Shown: positions 19,098-27,168, numbered from the stretch's first letter. The stretch is 64,000 nt of DNA from Solitalea canadensis DSM 3403 (GCF_000242635.2 NC_017770.1:3732669-3796668); one strand, 5' to 3'. Notes: generated by a model from the letters alone, not told the origin. Numbers and translations are program-made.

Positions 19098-19650
19098 AAC
19101 CCTTTGCTGTTAATTCGCCAACTAATTTTCTTAATTTATCTTTCGCTCGTGATAAGTATACACGAGAGCTACTCGATGTTATATTGAGTAATCCGGCTAT
19201 TTCGTCATGTGAATAACCGTCAATTTCATACATATTGAACACCATTGATTGAAGCTCAGGAAGTCTGTTGAGCATGGAGAGAATATCCTTGTAACCTAAT
19301 AAACTAATAGCATCAGCATCTGCCCAAACAGGTTCAGCTACCTCATCAATTGATTGTTCATTTTCAATTTTAAGCCACTTCCTTTTCCGATCGATGGATT
19401 GATTTACAACAATTTGTCGCAACCAAGGCTTAAATGAACGGTTGGGATCAAATAAATGGAATTTATCAAAAATCTTAATAAATGCATCGTTAACAACTTC
19501 AAGAGCATCATCACGATTGATACAATACCGCAATGCAACGCCCATTGCATATCCGTAAAAACGTTTATACAATAGTTCGTAACACCGCTTTTCTCCTTTG
19601 CAGCAACGTTCTATAATCTCTAAATCTGTTAACTTATCCAACTTAAGCAT
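19081..19650 (-). CDS. RNA polymerase ECF-type sigma-70 factor
   Basis: The protein of 189 residues has region 2 (YGYAMGVALRYCINRDDALEVVNDAFIKIF..., including the RSFKPWLRQIVVNQSIDRKR end) and region 4 (RLPELQSMVFNMYEIDGYSHDEIAGLLNI..., ending VYLSRAKDKLRKLV). This is the standard two-domain ECF layout. It directs RNA polymerase to a set of promoters, probably controlled by the membrane protein encoded immediately downstream. The target genes are not known. Confidence 0.93.
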   Translation of the reverse strand: MLKLDKLTDLEIIERCCKGEKRCYELLYKRFYGYAMGVALRYCINRDDALEVVNDAFIKIFDKFHLFDPNRSFKPWLRQIVVNQSIDRKRKWLKIENEQSIDEVAEPVWADADAISLLGYKDILSMLNRLPELQSMVFNMYEIDGYSHDEIAGLLNITSSSSRVYLSRAKDKLRKLVGELTAKGYGRAV

Positions 19651-19852
19651 TATGCTTTAAAAGGTTTTTACCGTTCCTACCATTCATTATCAATTAAAAA
19701 CCAGTCATTTTCGGTTGCAAAGAAACAAAGAGTTGAGCATACAGGCCAAATTAATTCACGCTTACAAATTCTACGTCGACCATTGGAGAGAAGATCTGCA
19801 GAAAGGGGACCTGTATTACTCAACCTTTGTTCTGTTTACAACTAATCGAAAT

Positions 19853-20293
19853 TTATTTTACCGGACTATATAACATATAGCCTTTTTTTCCGGCATGTAT
19901 TAAAACTGTATTATTTTTAATCTCGTACAGAGCTCCTGCTTTTAGGAAAACCAATGACAGGCTATCTTTAACCGACACAACTGTTTTGTCTGTTGCAATT
20001 TGACCTGCAGTTAACTTATAGTTGCCGTCCATTTTATAGGATCCAGTCATGGTTACACTTTCAGGTTTTCCTGTAAATGCTGCAAGACTCTTAGCTTTAT
20101 CAAAATTGATTGACAACGTACTTTTGTCAAGTTTTGTTGTTGCCGAATCTTTTCCGGTTTTATCAAAGTGATGTAGTTCAACTAATTTCCAGGAACCAGT
20201 AGGCACCTGAACAATTGGTTGAGGATCATCATTATCACTGCACGATGCAAATGAAATTGCCATCATTATTAAGGCTACAAATTTAGTCTTCAT
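19853..20293 (-). CDS. Lipocalin-like lipoprotein
   Basis: The protein of 146 residues has a lipoprotein signal peptide (SFASCSD, Cys18) and a body resembling lipocalin-like domains of Bacteroidota. It has GSWKLVELHHFDKTG near the start, then predicted antiparallel strands ending VLIHAGKKGYMLYSPVK. It is probably attached to the inner or outer membrane. A ligand or function cannot be assigned. It is on its own between the sigma-factor operon and the transhydrogenase operon. Confidence 0.75.
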   Translation of the reverse strand: MKTKFVALIMMAISFASCSDNDDPQPIVQVPTGSWKLVELHHFDKTGKDSATTKLDKSTLSINFDKAKSLAAFTGKPESVTMTGSYKMDGNYKLTAGQIATDKTVVSVKDSLSLVFLKAGALYEIKNNTVLIHAGKKGYMLYSPVK

Positions 20294-20498
20294 GTTTTTT
20301 TACTTTTAAATTCTGATTGATTTTTCCGGAAGAACCGGAGAGAGCACCAACCTGTCGACAGAAGGCTTGTAGCTGTTAATATGACTCCGCGAAAGTATAT
20401 CAACCGTTACATTAGATATTACGGAGCTAAAAAGTTAAATGCTACAGTTGGTATGAAAAAAATTAAAAGCCACGATGATTTAATGGCTCAGGAAGACA

Positions 20499-20526
20499 TA
20501 AAAAAGGTCAGCCTTATCAGCTGACC
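20499..20526 (-). terminator. Rho-independent terminator of the transhydrogenase operon
   Basis: On the minus strand a seven-pair G/C-rich stem (GGTCAGC at 20526-20520, GCTGACC at 20512-20506) is followed by six or more T residues (20505-20499). It lies 48 bases downstream of the pntB stop. Confidence 0.9.
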
Positions 20527-20574
20527 TCAAATTTAGTTATATAAAGTGTATTGAAATTGGGTTCAAAGAATAAT

Positions 20575-21993
20575 CTACATATTTTTAAGCTCACTTACCA
20601 GTTGTTGTAGCACCGCTTTTGCATCGCCGAACAACATAGAGGTTTTAGGCTGGAAGAACAAAGCATTTTCGATTCCGGCATAGCCAGGTTTCATACTTCT
20701 CTTATTGACTACCACAAGCTTGGCATCTTCAACCTCAAGGATAGGCATGCCATAAATAGGTGATGATGGATCTTTTTTGGCCGCAGGGTTTACGACATCG
20801 TTCGCTCCCAACACCAAAACAACATCAGTGGTCTTAAACTCCTCATTAGCCTGTTCCATTTCCATCAACTTATCGTATTCAACATCTGCTTCAGCAAGCA
20901 ATACATTCATATGCCCTGGCATACGGCCAGCTACTGGGTGTATCGCATAAACCACATTTACTCCTCTTGATACTAATGTTCGTTCCAATTCATGGCAAAC
21001 GTGTTGAGCCTGAGCTACTGCTAAACCATATCCCGGAACAATGATCACTTTTTGAGCATAGTTCATTGCAACGGCAGTATCACTAATACTTATTTCCTTA
21101 TAAGTACCACCAACTTCACTATTTCCATTGGAAGTTTTCTTTGCACCAAAAGAACCGATTAATACATTTTTAAGGCTTCGGTTCATGGCCTTACACATCA
21201 AAATTGTTAACAAAGTTCCCGCCGCACCTACTAAGATCCCTCCGGTAAGCATTACCTTGTTATCATATAAAAAACCACCACACGCAGCCGCTATCCCGGT
21301 AAATGAGTTCAGCAATGATATTACTACTGGCATATCAGCTCCACCTATTGGCAAAACAAATAGCATCCCATAGATAAATGCCAGAGCAAGTAAAACATAG
21401 AACAAGTAAAAATTGGAAGCGTTTAGATTAAAAATCAGATAAATGCATAAAGTGAAAATCACCAGCAACAACCCAATATTAACAAAGTGCTGACCATTAA
21501 ATGAATAATCTTTTAACCGACCATTAAGTTTCGCCCAAGCTATTACACTCCCGGTAAAGGAAACAGATCCGATAATCAGCCCTAAGAAAATGATTAATAA
21601 CAGTCCGTGTGGGACCTGCGTTGTCTGTTCTGAAACAGAGAATAATGTATGTTTTAAATGATCAAACTCAATTATTGAAATAAGAGCAGCACAGGCACCT
21701 CCTACGCCATTGAATAAACTAACCATTTCGGGCATGGCAGTCATTTTTACTTTTTTGGCAGCCAGCATTCCAACTACACTACCTATAATAATTGCACTAA
21801 AGATCCATACGTAATTATGAAGAGGATTTCCTTCCGCATCTTTATAAAAGAAAATAGTGCCTAAGATGGCCAGCGTCATTCCAATGGCTGCTACTATATT
21901 CCCTTTTCTTGCTGTCAACGGATGTGACAGCATTTTTAAGCCCATAATAAAGTTGACAGACGCTATTATATATATAAGAACTAATATTTGCAT
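20575..21993 (-). CDS. pntB: NAD(P) transhydrogenase subunit beta
   Basis: The protein of 472 residues forms most of the membrane proton channel and the NADP(H)-binding domain III of proton-translocating transhydrogenase. The first roughly 280 residues contain about nine hydrophobic helices. The C-terminal domain contains VPGYGLAVAQAQHVCHEL, HPVAGRMPGHMNVLLAEA and LGANDVVNPAAKKDP, the known NADP-site motifs. It is the third gene of a three-subunit operon (pntA1-pntA2-pntB), 62 bases after pntA2. The enzyme makes NADPH from NADH using the proton gradient. Confidence 0.97.
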   Translation of the reverse strand: MQILVLIYIIASVNFIMGLKMLSHPLTARKGNIVAAIGMTLAILGTIFFYKDAEGNPLHNYVWIFSAIIIGSVVGMLAAKKVKMTAMPEMVSLFNGVGGACAALISIIEFDHLKHTLFSVSEQTTQVPHGLLLIIFLGLIIGSVSFTGSVIAWAKLNGRLKDYSFNGQHFVNIGLLLVIFTLCIYLIFNLNASNFYLFYVLLALAFIYGMLFVLPIGGADMPVVISLLNSFTGIAAACGGFLYDNKVMLTGGILVGAAGTLLTILMCKAMNRSLKNVLIGSFGAKKTSNGNSEVGGTYKEISISDTAVAMNYAQKVIIVPGYGLAVAQAQHVCHELERTLVSRGVNVVYAIHPVAGRMPGHMNVLLAEADVEYDKLMEMEQANEEFKTTDVVLVLGANDVVNPAAKKDPSSPIYGMPILEVEDAKLVVVNKRSMKPGYAGIENALFFQPKTSMLFGDAKAVLQQLVSELKNM

Positions 21994-22055
21994 GTTGATT
22001 TAGTTAAATTGAATTCATGATTCGGACAAAAGACAATGTTTTTTCGCATCGATAA

Positions 22056-22364
22056 CTATTTCTTCTTTTTAAACATTTCCAGCATCCGATCCGTAACTAC
22101 AAATCCGCCGACCACATTTATAGCTCCTAATACAACGGCTAAAAACCCTAACCCAAGTGCCAGGTAATTATCGGGCTCTGCTTTACCCATAACTATTATT
22201 GCACCTATTATAACCACCCCATGAATGGCATTTGCTCCGCTCATAAGAGGTGTATGTAGCACACTTGGTACTCGTCCGATCACTTCAATCCCTAAAAAGA
22301 TCATCAACACTAAAATGTAGATATACTGTTCATAGGATGAAATGAATGAAAGCACTGTTTCCAT
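22056..22364 (-). CDS. NAD(P) transhydrogenase subunit alpha part 2 (membrane segment)
   Basis: The small protein of 102 residues has three hydrophobic helices, including YIYILVLMIFLGIEVIGRVP and the conserved VLHTPLMSGANAIHGVVIIG segment typical of domain II of the alpha subunit. In E. coli this is fused to the C-terminus of PntA. Here it is a separate subunit, as in Rhodospirillum. It lies between pntA1 and pntB on the same strand. Confidence 0.95.
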   Translation of the reverse strand: METVLSFISSYEQYIYILVLMIFLGIEVIGRVPSVLHTPLMSGANAIHGVVIIGAIIVMGKAEPDNYLALGLGFLAVVLGAINVVGGFVVTDRMLEMFKKKK

Positions 22365-22428
22365 ATAATTTAATTGACAGATTTATTGTATAACTATTCC
22401 TCGAGCTAACACTCTTCAGAAATAATCC

Positions 22429-23508
22429 TTATTGTTTTTTTGATATACAGGTTGCATTAACAATATCGTCTTCAAAATTTAAAGCGATCTCCCCTTCAGG
22501 TGTTAATACCAACTGTAAGAAATTAAGAAGATTTTTGCCATAGAGCTTACTGGCATCGAAAGGCATTGTTGAAGCCAAGTTGCTATTGCCAACAATTATC
22601 ACTCCTTTATGCAAAATGGTTTCTTCATTTTTAGTAACCGCTGTATTTCCACCAGTAGCAGCTGCAAGATCAATGATTACAGATCCTGTACGCATCTTAT
22701 CCAGCATATCTTCAGTAATTAAAACTGGTGCTTTTTTACCTGGAATTTGGGCGGTGGTAATTACCACATCCGCCTTTTGAATGGAATTTGCAATGAGTTC
22801 CTGTTGACGTCTTTTATATTCTTCGGTTTGTTCAACTGCATAGCCTCCGGCTTTAGATGCATCAGCGGCACCGTCTACTTCTACAAATTTGCCTCCTAAA
22901 CTCATCACCTCCTCTTTAACGGCAGGTCTTGTATCGAAAACCTCCACAACAGCCCCCAGCCTTCGCGCTGTGGCTATAGCCTGTAACCCAGCAACCCCTG
23001 CCCCTATTATCAGCATTTTAGCAGGAGGAATACTTCCGGCAGCAGTCATAAACATTGGGAAATAACGAGGATACAATTGAGCTGCTAGTAAAACAGCTTT
23101 ATATCCGGCTATATTTGCCTGACTACTTAACACATCCATACTCTGCGCCCTGGTTGTACGCGGAATGGCATCAAGACTAAATAATGTTATTGATTTTGAT
23201 TGGCATTGTTGAACCCATTCTGCATTAAACAATGGCTGAAATACGCCTGCCAGAATAGTTCCTTCTTTTATATCACCGCTTGGGATTGGGTGAATGGAAA
23301 AAATTAGGGAAGCTTTTAGTAGTGCCTCCTCCCGGCTAACTATCTCTGCCCCCTTCTGAACATAATCTTCATCGGTTGCAAAGGCATTTAATCCGGCATT
23401 GTGCTCTACCAACACCTTTATGTTTTTTTCCGTAAGTACCTCAACCTGTTCAGGTAACAAGGATACTCGTTTCTCGGTGGAAGACTCCTTCAGTATTGAT
23501 ACAATCAT
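22429..23508 (-). CDS. pntA: NAD(P) transhydrogenase subunit alpha part 1 (NAD-binding)
   Basis: The protein of 359 residues is domain I, which binds NAD(H) in the cytoplasm. It opens with MIVSILKESSTEKRVSLLPE, has the alanine-dehydrogenase-like N-terminal part, RTTRAQSMDVLSSQANIAGY (dimer and hinge), and the Rossmann segment IIGAGVAGLQAIATARRLGA followed by VFDTR. The membrane part is encoded separately downstream. It is the first gene of the transhydrogenase operon. Confidence 0.96.
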   Translation of the reverse strand: MIVSILKESSTEKRVSLLPEQVEVLTEKNIKVLVEHNAGLNAFATDEDYVQKGAEIVSREEALLKASLIFSIHPIPSGDIKEGTILAGVFQPLFNAEWVQQCQSKSITLFSLDAIPRTTRAQSMDVLSSQANIAGYKAVLLAAQLYPRYFPMFMTAAGSIPPAKMLIIGAGVAGLQAIATARRLGAVVEVFDTRPAVKEEVMSLGGKFVEVDGAADASKAGGYAVEQTEEYKRRQQELIANSIQKADVVITTAQIPGKKAPVLITEDMLDKMRTGSVIIDLAAATGGNTAVTKNEETILHKGVIIVGNSNLASTMPFDASKLYGKNLLNFLQLVLTPEGEIALNFEDDIVNATCISKKQ

Positions 23509-23626
23509 GAGATGAAATACGAAGTTTTCTTAAGATAAAAAAACGATTTATATCATAAAAGTTATTTTGAAGAAGTTTTTATTTTATTCTTTAAATAAGG
23601 CTTTAGGAGTTAATGAATTAGAAAAT

Positions 23627-23910
23627 TTATTCCTGAATGTTTTCAATTGAAGTGCCTGGCGGCAACAAATGTTGTACGGTTTCAATGTATTCAGGTCCAG
23701 CATATTTTGGCAATCGATTTTTCCCACCAATTATCAGTATGCCAGGAAATATCAAAGGTAACAGACCGGTATTTTTCGTCAACCTCTCCGATCTTATCAG
23801 TAAAATACTTAAAATCTTCAAACTCTTTAAGAGAATTCGCATTTAAAAGCACCTCAATACCCTTTCTATCTCTCATTTCATAGTCAGCTTCCCACATTGT
23901 GGCAGAATAC
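23627..23910 (-). pseudogene. Truncated and frameshifted gene remnant next to the insertion sequence
   Basis: Read on the minus strand from the IS edge, the frame gives YSATMWEADYEMRDRKG and continues to IAKICWT before a stop at 23691. A shift of one base at the AAAA run near 23705-23708 joins it to a second frame that reads KYAGPEYIETVQHLLPPGTS and ends at 23627. The parts fit one protein of about 95 residues broken by a single-base frameshift and cut off or displaced at its start by the IS. I do not recognise the family; its acidic, Trp-rich look resembles small immunity or cytoplasmic proteins, which is only an impression. Confidence 0.6.
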
Positions 23911-23936
23911 GGATCAACCCGAAAAGTTGGGGGCTT
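23911..23936 (+). repeat. Left terminal inverted repeat of the outer IS
   Basis: It matches the reverse complement of 26712-26737 over all 26 bases. Confidence 0.95.
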
Positions 23937-23963
23937 GAATTAAATTATTTTCTTTGCAGTTCC

Positions 23964-24332
23964 ATGCAAGATTTTAGCGTAGCCCAATTAATACTGCCGG
24001 AGGGAATGTTAGATTATTTTCTCCTTAGCGATATAGAACAAACTGACGAGCATATTTATATTTCGTTAACCGAAAAAAACACTAAACCGGAACAGTACGG
24101 CTCTGAGCATTTGGAATCTAAAGGATTCTTTGATCCAATTAAGGTTCAAGACTTTCCATTACGGACAAAAACGGTTTATCTACTCATTAAACGAAGAAAA
24201 TGGTTGAATCATAGCACAGGGAACATTGTTTACAGGGATTGGGAGCTGGTTGCCAAAGGAACCCGAATTACCAAGGAATTCGGGGCTTTTTTAAAAGCAT
24301 TGGCTCGATACTCAGCCAGTCAGCGCCAATAG
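23964..24332 (+). CDS. Outer IS, transposase N-terminal region (ISAon1-type)
   Basis: The product of 122 residues (MQDFSVAQLILPEGMLDYFL...) matches the style of the ISAon1 transposase N-terminal region. It has a basic segment VYLLIKRRKWLNHSTGNIVY and a conserved end AKGTRITKEFGAFLKALARY, likely the DNA-binding part. The catalytic part is in the +1 frame and overlaps its end. It is 36% or more alike by eye to the N-terminal region of the inner element; no exact identity was computed. Confidence 0.85.
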   Translation: MQDFSVAQLILPEGMLDYFLLSDIEQTDEHIYISLTEKNTKPEQYGSEHLESKGFFDPIKVQDFPLRTKTVYLLIKRRKWLNHSTGNIVYRDWELVAKGTRITKEFGAFLKALARYSASQRQ

Positions 24333-25299
24333 TGTTGGGACTTATTTCAAAGTAGATGGCAAACAACTGGAAGAACACTACCGCTGTCATCTAAGTCATT
24401 ACCATAGCTGGGATCAACGGGAACATGCCCAGGACTGGATTTTATTTGAGCATAATGTGGGGCCTTGTTTGAGCATTGATGAAACAGCTCTTTCTCAGGG
24501 TGAACTTTATACGATCATTACCAATAAAGCGGCCAAGGGTCGAAAAGGAGCATTGATAGCCATGGTAAAGGGAACCAACAGTGATAAAGTCAGGGCTGTG
24601 CTGGAAAAGATTCCTGTCCGCAAGCGTAACCAGGTCATCGAGGTGACCTTGGACATGGCTGCCAGCATGGAAAAGATTGTCCGTTATTCTTTTCCTAAGG
24701 CCAGTCTGGTAACAGATCGGTTTCATGTTCAGAAATTAGCTTACGATGCCGTTCAGGAAATGCGGATTCAGTACCGGTGGGAAGCTATCGAACAGGAAAA
24801 CCAAGAGATTGCTTTAAGCAGGGAACTGGGACGAAAATACATTCCTGACCTGCTTGAAAATGGAGACACTCTGAAACAATTACTGGCCCGCAGTAGATAC
24901 CTGCTATTTAAAACACGTTCCTCTTGGACTCCCTCTCAGGAACATCGTGCAGAACTGTTGTTTAAGTACTATCCGCTATTGGAACAAGCCTATGAGTTGT
25001 CCATGCAGTTGGGTAAGATCTTTCATTCCACTAAAGATAAAGGCATTGCTTTTACGCGACTAGCCCGATGGTATGACCAAGTGGAAAAAGCCGGATTTAA
25101 ATCCTTTAATGTGGTGGCCCGGTCTATTCAGGCTCACTACCTGACCATCCTGAATTACTTCGATAACAGGAGCACCAATGCCGCTGCCGAATCTTTTAAT
25201 GCCAAGATAAAGGCATTCAGATCTGCTTTCAGAGGTGTAAAGAATGTCAGTTACTTTCTTTTCAGGGAACAGGAACAAAAGTTGTGGAGTTTAGGCTAA
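24295..25299 (+). CDS. Outer IS, ISAon1-type transposase catalytic region, 3' end replaced by the inner IS
   Basis: The frame is open from 24295 (after a TAA at 24292-24294), and no ATG, GTG or TTG occurs in it before GTG 24457. The conserved part already begins at SVGTYFKVDGKQLEEHYRCH. It carries a DDE transposase of the ISL3 type: SIDET, VTLDMAASM, TDRFHVQKLA and NAAAESFNAKIKAFR supply the acidic residues. The last native codons read YFLFR; the inner IS then adds EQEQKLWSLG and a stop. Only about six native residues are lost, so residual activity is conceivable. Confidence 0.8.
   Translation, partial: KHWLDTQPVSANSVGTYFKVDGKQLEEHYRCHLSHYHSWDQREHAQDWILFEHNVGPCLSIDETALSQGELYTIITNKAAKGRKGALIAMVKGTNSDKVRAVLEKIPVRKRNQVIEVTLDMAASMEKIVRYSFPKASLVTDRFHVQKLAYDAVQEMRIQYRWEAIEQENQEIALSRELGRKYIPDLLENGDTLKQLLARSRYLLFKTRSSWTPSQEHRAELLFKYYPLLEQAYELSMQLGKIFHSTKDKGIAFTRLARWYDQVEKAGFKSFNVVARSIQAHYLTILNYFDNRSTNAAAESFNAKIKAFRSAFRGVKNVSYFLFREQEQKLWSLG
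25258..25265 (+). repeat. Target site duplication of the inner IS (left copy)
   Basis: CTTTTCAG at 25258-25265 is repeated exactly at 26684-26691, flanking the inner element. Eight bases is the duplication size known for the ISL3 family. Confidence 0.85.
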
Positions 25300-25330
25300 A
25301 AGCTGATTTTTGTGGATCAAAAAAAGAATA

Positions 25331-25696
25331 ATGCACGATTCCTTTCAAGCCCTTCTTCACTTGGTTATTCCCGAAGGTGTTTCAGATTATTTCAAACTGG
25401 TTGACCATAAAACGCAGGCCAACTCCATTCATATTTACCTGGAAGAACTCAATAGTATTCCCCTGGAGTACCAGTCCAACCGGCTGCAATCCAAAGGTTT
25501 TTTCGATGAAGTGATTTTACAGGATTTTCCCCTCCGTGGCCGGGAGGTGTTCTTGCACGTGAAGCGTCGCCGATGGCTGAATTTAGATAGCAATAAAGTG
25601 GTTTTCCGTAACTGGGAGGTAGTGGCCAAGGGAACGCGAATCACCCAGGATTTTGCCGCTTTTTTAAAAGCTATCAGCCGATACCAAGGCACATAG
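25331..25696 (+). CDS. Inner IS, transposase N-terminal region (ISAon1-type)
   Basis: The product of 121 residues starts at ATG 25331 (MHDSFQALLHLVIPEGVSDY) and ends SRYQGT. An upstream TTG at 25310 is possible but less likely. It parallels the outer element's N-terminal protein along its length, including VFLHVKRRRWLNLDSNKVVF and AKGTRITQDFAAFLKAISRY. Confidence 0.85.
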   Translation: MHDSFQALLHLVIPEGVSDYFKLVDHKTQANSIHIYLEELNSIPLEYQSNRLQSKGFFDEVILQDFPLRGREVFLHVKRRRWLNLDSNKVVFRNWEVVAKGTRITQDFAAFLKAISRYQGT

Positions 25697-26660
25697 CCTG
25701 CAAACGATCGGTTCATTTTATGGTGTTAACGGAAAGAAACTACAGCGCTATTATCGGGATAAACTCAGTGACTACTCCCTTTGGGAACACAAAGAGAATG
25801 CTCGCAAGGGACTTGTTTTTGAACAGAATATGGGACCTTTTCTATCGATTGATGAAACCTCGCTGTCTCACGGAGAACTCTATACGGTGGTGACCAACAA
25901 GCAAGCAAAAGGGAAGGCAGGAACTTTAGTGGCCATTATGGAAGGCACCAAGTCGGAAACGATCATCCCTTTGCTGCAAAAGCTATCGCTGAAACAACGC
26001 AATAAGGTACAGGAAATAACCCTGGACCTGGCGGGCAACATGAGCCTGATTGCCAAGAAGTGTTTTCCCAATGCCACCCGGGTGATCGATCGGTTTCATG
26101 TGCAGCAGTTGGCCACAGAAGCCTTGCAGGAGATAAGAATTAAATACCGCTGGCAAGCAATCGATGCAGAAAATCAAGCAATAGAAGATGCTAAAACAGC
26201 CCAAGTAACCTACTGCCCTCCGGTTCTCTCCAATGGAGATACGCTCAAGCAGCTGCTGGCCAGAAGCAGGTACCTCTTGTATAAAAAAGAGGATAACTGG
26301 ACTGCCGAACAGGCCCAGAGGGCCGGCCTGTTATTTGAAAAATACCCCGATCTAAGAAAAGCCTATGAACTCACTCAAAAACTATCCTGGATCTTTAGTA
26401 CTACCACAGATAAATTATATGCTTTTGCAAGATTGGCCAAATGGAACGAACTGGTGGAACAATCGGGATTCAAGTCTTTCAATACCCTCTCCAGAACAAT
26501 TATTAATCACCATCAACACATTCTTAACTACTTTGATAACAAAAGCACCAATGCTTCTGCCGAATCGTTCAATGCCAAGATCAAAGCGTTCAGAGCTCAA
26601 TACAGGGGTGTGGGAAATGTGAATTTTTTCCTTTTCAGGCTGGCTAAATTATATGCTTAG
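25668..26660 (+). CDS. Inner IS, ISAon1-type transposase catalytic region
   Basis: The frame is open from 25668 to the stop at 26658-26660. The first ATG is at 25830 (MGPFLSIDETSLSHGELYTV), but conserved sequence (SFYGVNGKKLQRYYRDKLSD) lies upstream in the same frame without a start codon, so frameshifting from the N-terminal frame is likely. DDE elements are SIDET, ITLDLAGNMS, IDRFHVQQLA and NASAESFNAKIKAFR. The native end is FFLFRLAKLYA. It looks intact. Confidence 0.85.
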   Translation, partial: KLSADTKAHSLQTIGSFYGVNGKKLQRYYRDKLSDYSLWEHKENARKGLVFEQNMGPFLSIDETSLSHGELYTVVTNKQAKGKAGTLVAIMEGTKSETIIPLLQKLSLKQRNKVQEITLDLAGNMSLIAKKCFPNATRVIDRFHVQQLATEALQEIRIKYRWQAIDAENQAIEDAKTAQVTYCPPVLSNGDTLKQLLARSRYLLYKKEDNWTAEQAQRAGLLFEKYPDLRKAYELTQKLSWIFSTTTDKLYAFARLAKWNELVEQSGFKSFNTLSRTIINHHQHILNYFDNKSTNASAESFNAKIKAFRAQYRGVGNVNFFLFRLAKLYA

Positions 26661-26683
26661 TCCACAGATTTTGGACCTGATCC

Positions 26684-26691
26684 CTTTTCAG
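26684..26691 (+). repeat. Target site duplication of the inner IS (right copy)
   Basis: It is an exact copy of 25258-25265. After it the outer transposase frame resumes with CTT TCT AAT ATC TAT GCT TAA. Confidence 0.85.
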
Positions 26692-26711
26692 ACTTTCTAA
26701 TATCTATGCTT

Positions 26712-26737
26712 AAGCCCCCAACTTTTCGGGTTGATCC
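26712..26737 (-). repeat. Right terminal inverted repeat of the outer IS
   Basis: It is a perfect inverted copy of 23911-23936. Confidence 0.95.
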
Positions 26738-26782
26738 ATAATTTATCAATCTGTGGAAATATTATCTGAAGGTATAACAAAC

Positions 26783-26820
26783 AAAAAAAGGAAACAATTT
26801 TATAATTGTTTCCTTTTTTT
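26783..26820 (-). terminator. Bidirectional hairpin terminator downstream of the tRNA genes
   Basis: A ten-pair stem (GGAAACAATT at 26790-26799, AATTGTTTCC at 26804-26813) is flanked by A7 and T7, so it can stop transcription on both strands. On the minus strand it lies just after the first tRNA. Confidence 0.9.
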
Positions 26821-26825
26821 GTTTT

Positions 26826-26901
<76 letters not shown>

Positions 26902-26955
26902 CTGTATTGTATTGAAAAGATTTGCTTGGTCATAACTCCTTTCGGTAAAGAAATG

Positions 26956-26963
26956 CAAATCTA
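26956..26963 (-). promoter_or_regulatory. Possible -7 element for the first tRNA copy
   Basis: On the minus strand TAGATTTG matches the Bacteroidota TAnnTTTG motif 55 bases upstream of the tRNA. The surrounding leader resembles that of the second copy. No clear TTTG lies at -33, where a hairpin sits. Confidence 0.4.
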
Positions 26964-26969
26964 AAAATT

Positions 26970-26994
26970 AAAGGCCGACGACTTGTCGACCTTT
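26970..26994 (-). terminator. Hairpin between the two tRNA genes
   Basis: AAAGG/CCTTT and CGAC/GTCG arms with one mismatch form a stem just downstream of the second tRNA copy on the minus strand; a short T-rich stretch follows. It is either a terminator or a processing site. Confidence 0.55.
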
Positions 26995-27000
26995 GATCTT

Positions 27001-27076
<76 letters not shown>

Positions 27077-27137
27077 CTATTTTTATTTCAGGGATTTTCT
27101 ATTTGCGATCATAACTCGCTATCCCCTTTTGGGACTG

Positions 27138-27168
27138 CAAAGATAGGAATGATTATTTAATCACCAAA
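27138..27168 (-). promoter_or_regulatory. Promoter of the initiator tRNA genes
   Basis: On the minus strand TTTG (27168-27165), a 19-base spacer and TATCTTTG (27145-27138) give a full match to the Bacteroidota sigma consensus. The tRNA starts 62 bases downstream. Confidence 0.75.

Larger units (their letters stand above)
25266..26683 (+). mobile_element. Inner ISAon1/ISL3-type insertion sequence
   Basis: The element of 1418 bases begins GGAACAGGAACAAAAGTTGT and its right end, read inward, begins GGATCAGGTCCAAAATCTGT. These are imperfect terminal inverted repeats with 18 of 23 matches. It is flanked by the 8-bp duplication CTTTTCAG and lies in the last codons of the outer transposase in the same orientation. 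It encodes an N-terminal frame (25331-25696) and a catalytic frame (25668-26660) in the +1 frame. Both appear intact. Confidence 0.88.
23911..26737 (+). mobile_element. ISAon1/ISL3-type insertion sequence interrupted by a second element
   Basis: The element is bounded by a perfect 26-base inverted repeat (23911-23936 and 26712-26737, starting GGATCAACCCGAAAAGTTGG). It encodes two overlapping-type transposase frames (23964-24332 and 24295 onward). A second IS lies inside at 25266-26683 with an 8-bp duplication, so the original element was about 1.4 kb. The C-terminal codons of the outer transposase (LSNIYA, stop at 26711-26713) are found beyond the inner element. I see no matching target duplication outside it (CAGAATAC on the left, ATAATTTA on the right). 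Confidence 0.9.

Noticed and set aside
23911-26737. Composite transposon with two independent flanking IS copies
   Set aside because: The second element lies inside the first, shown by the CTTTTCAG duplication and the resumed outer frame; there is no cargo between the two.
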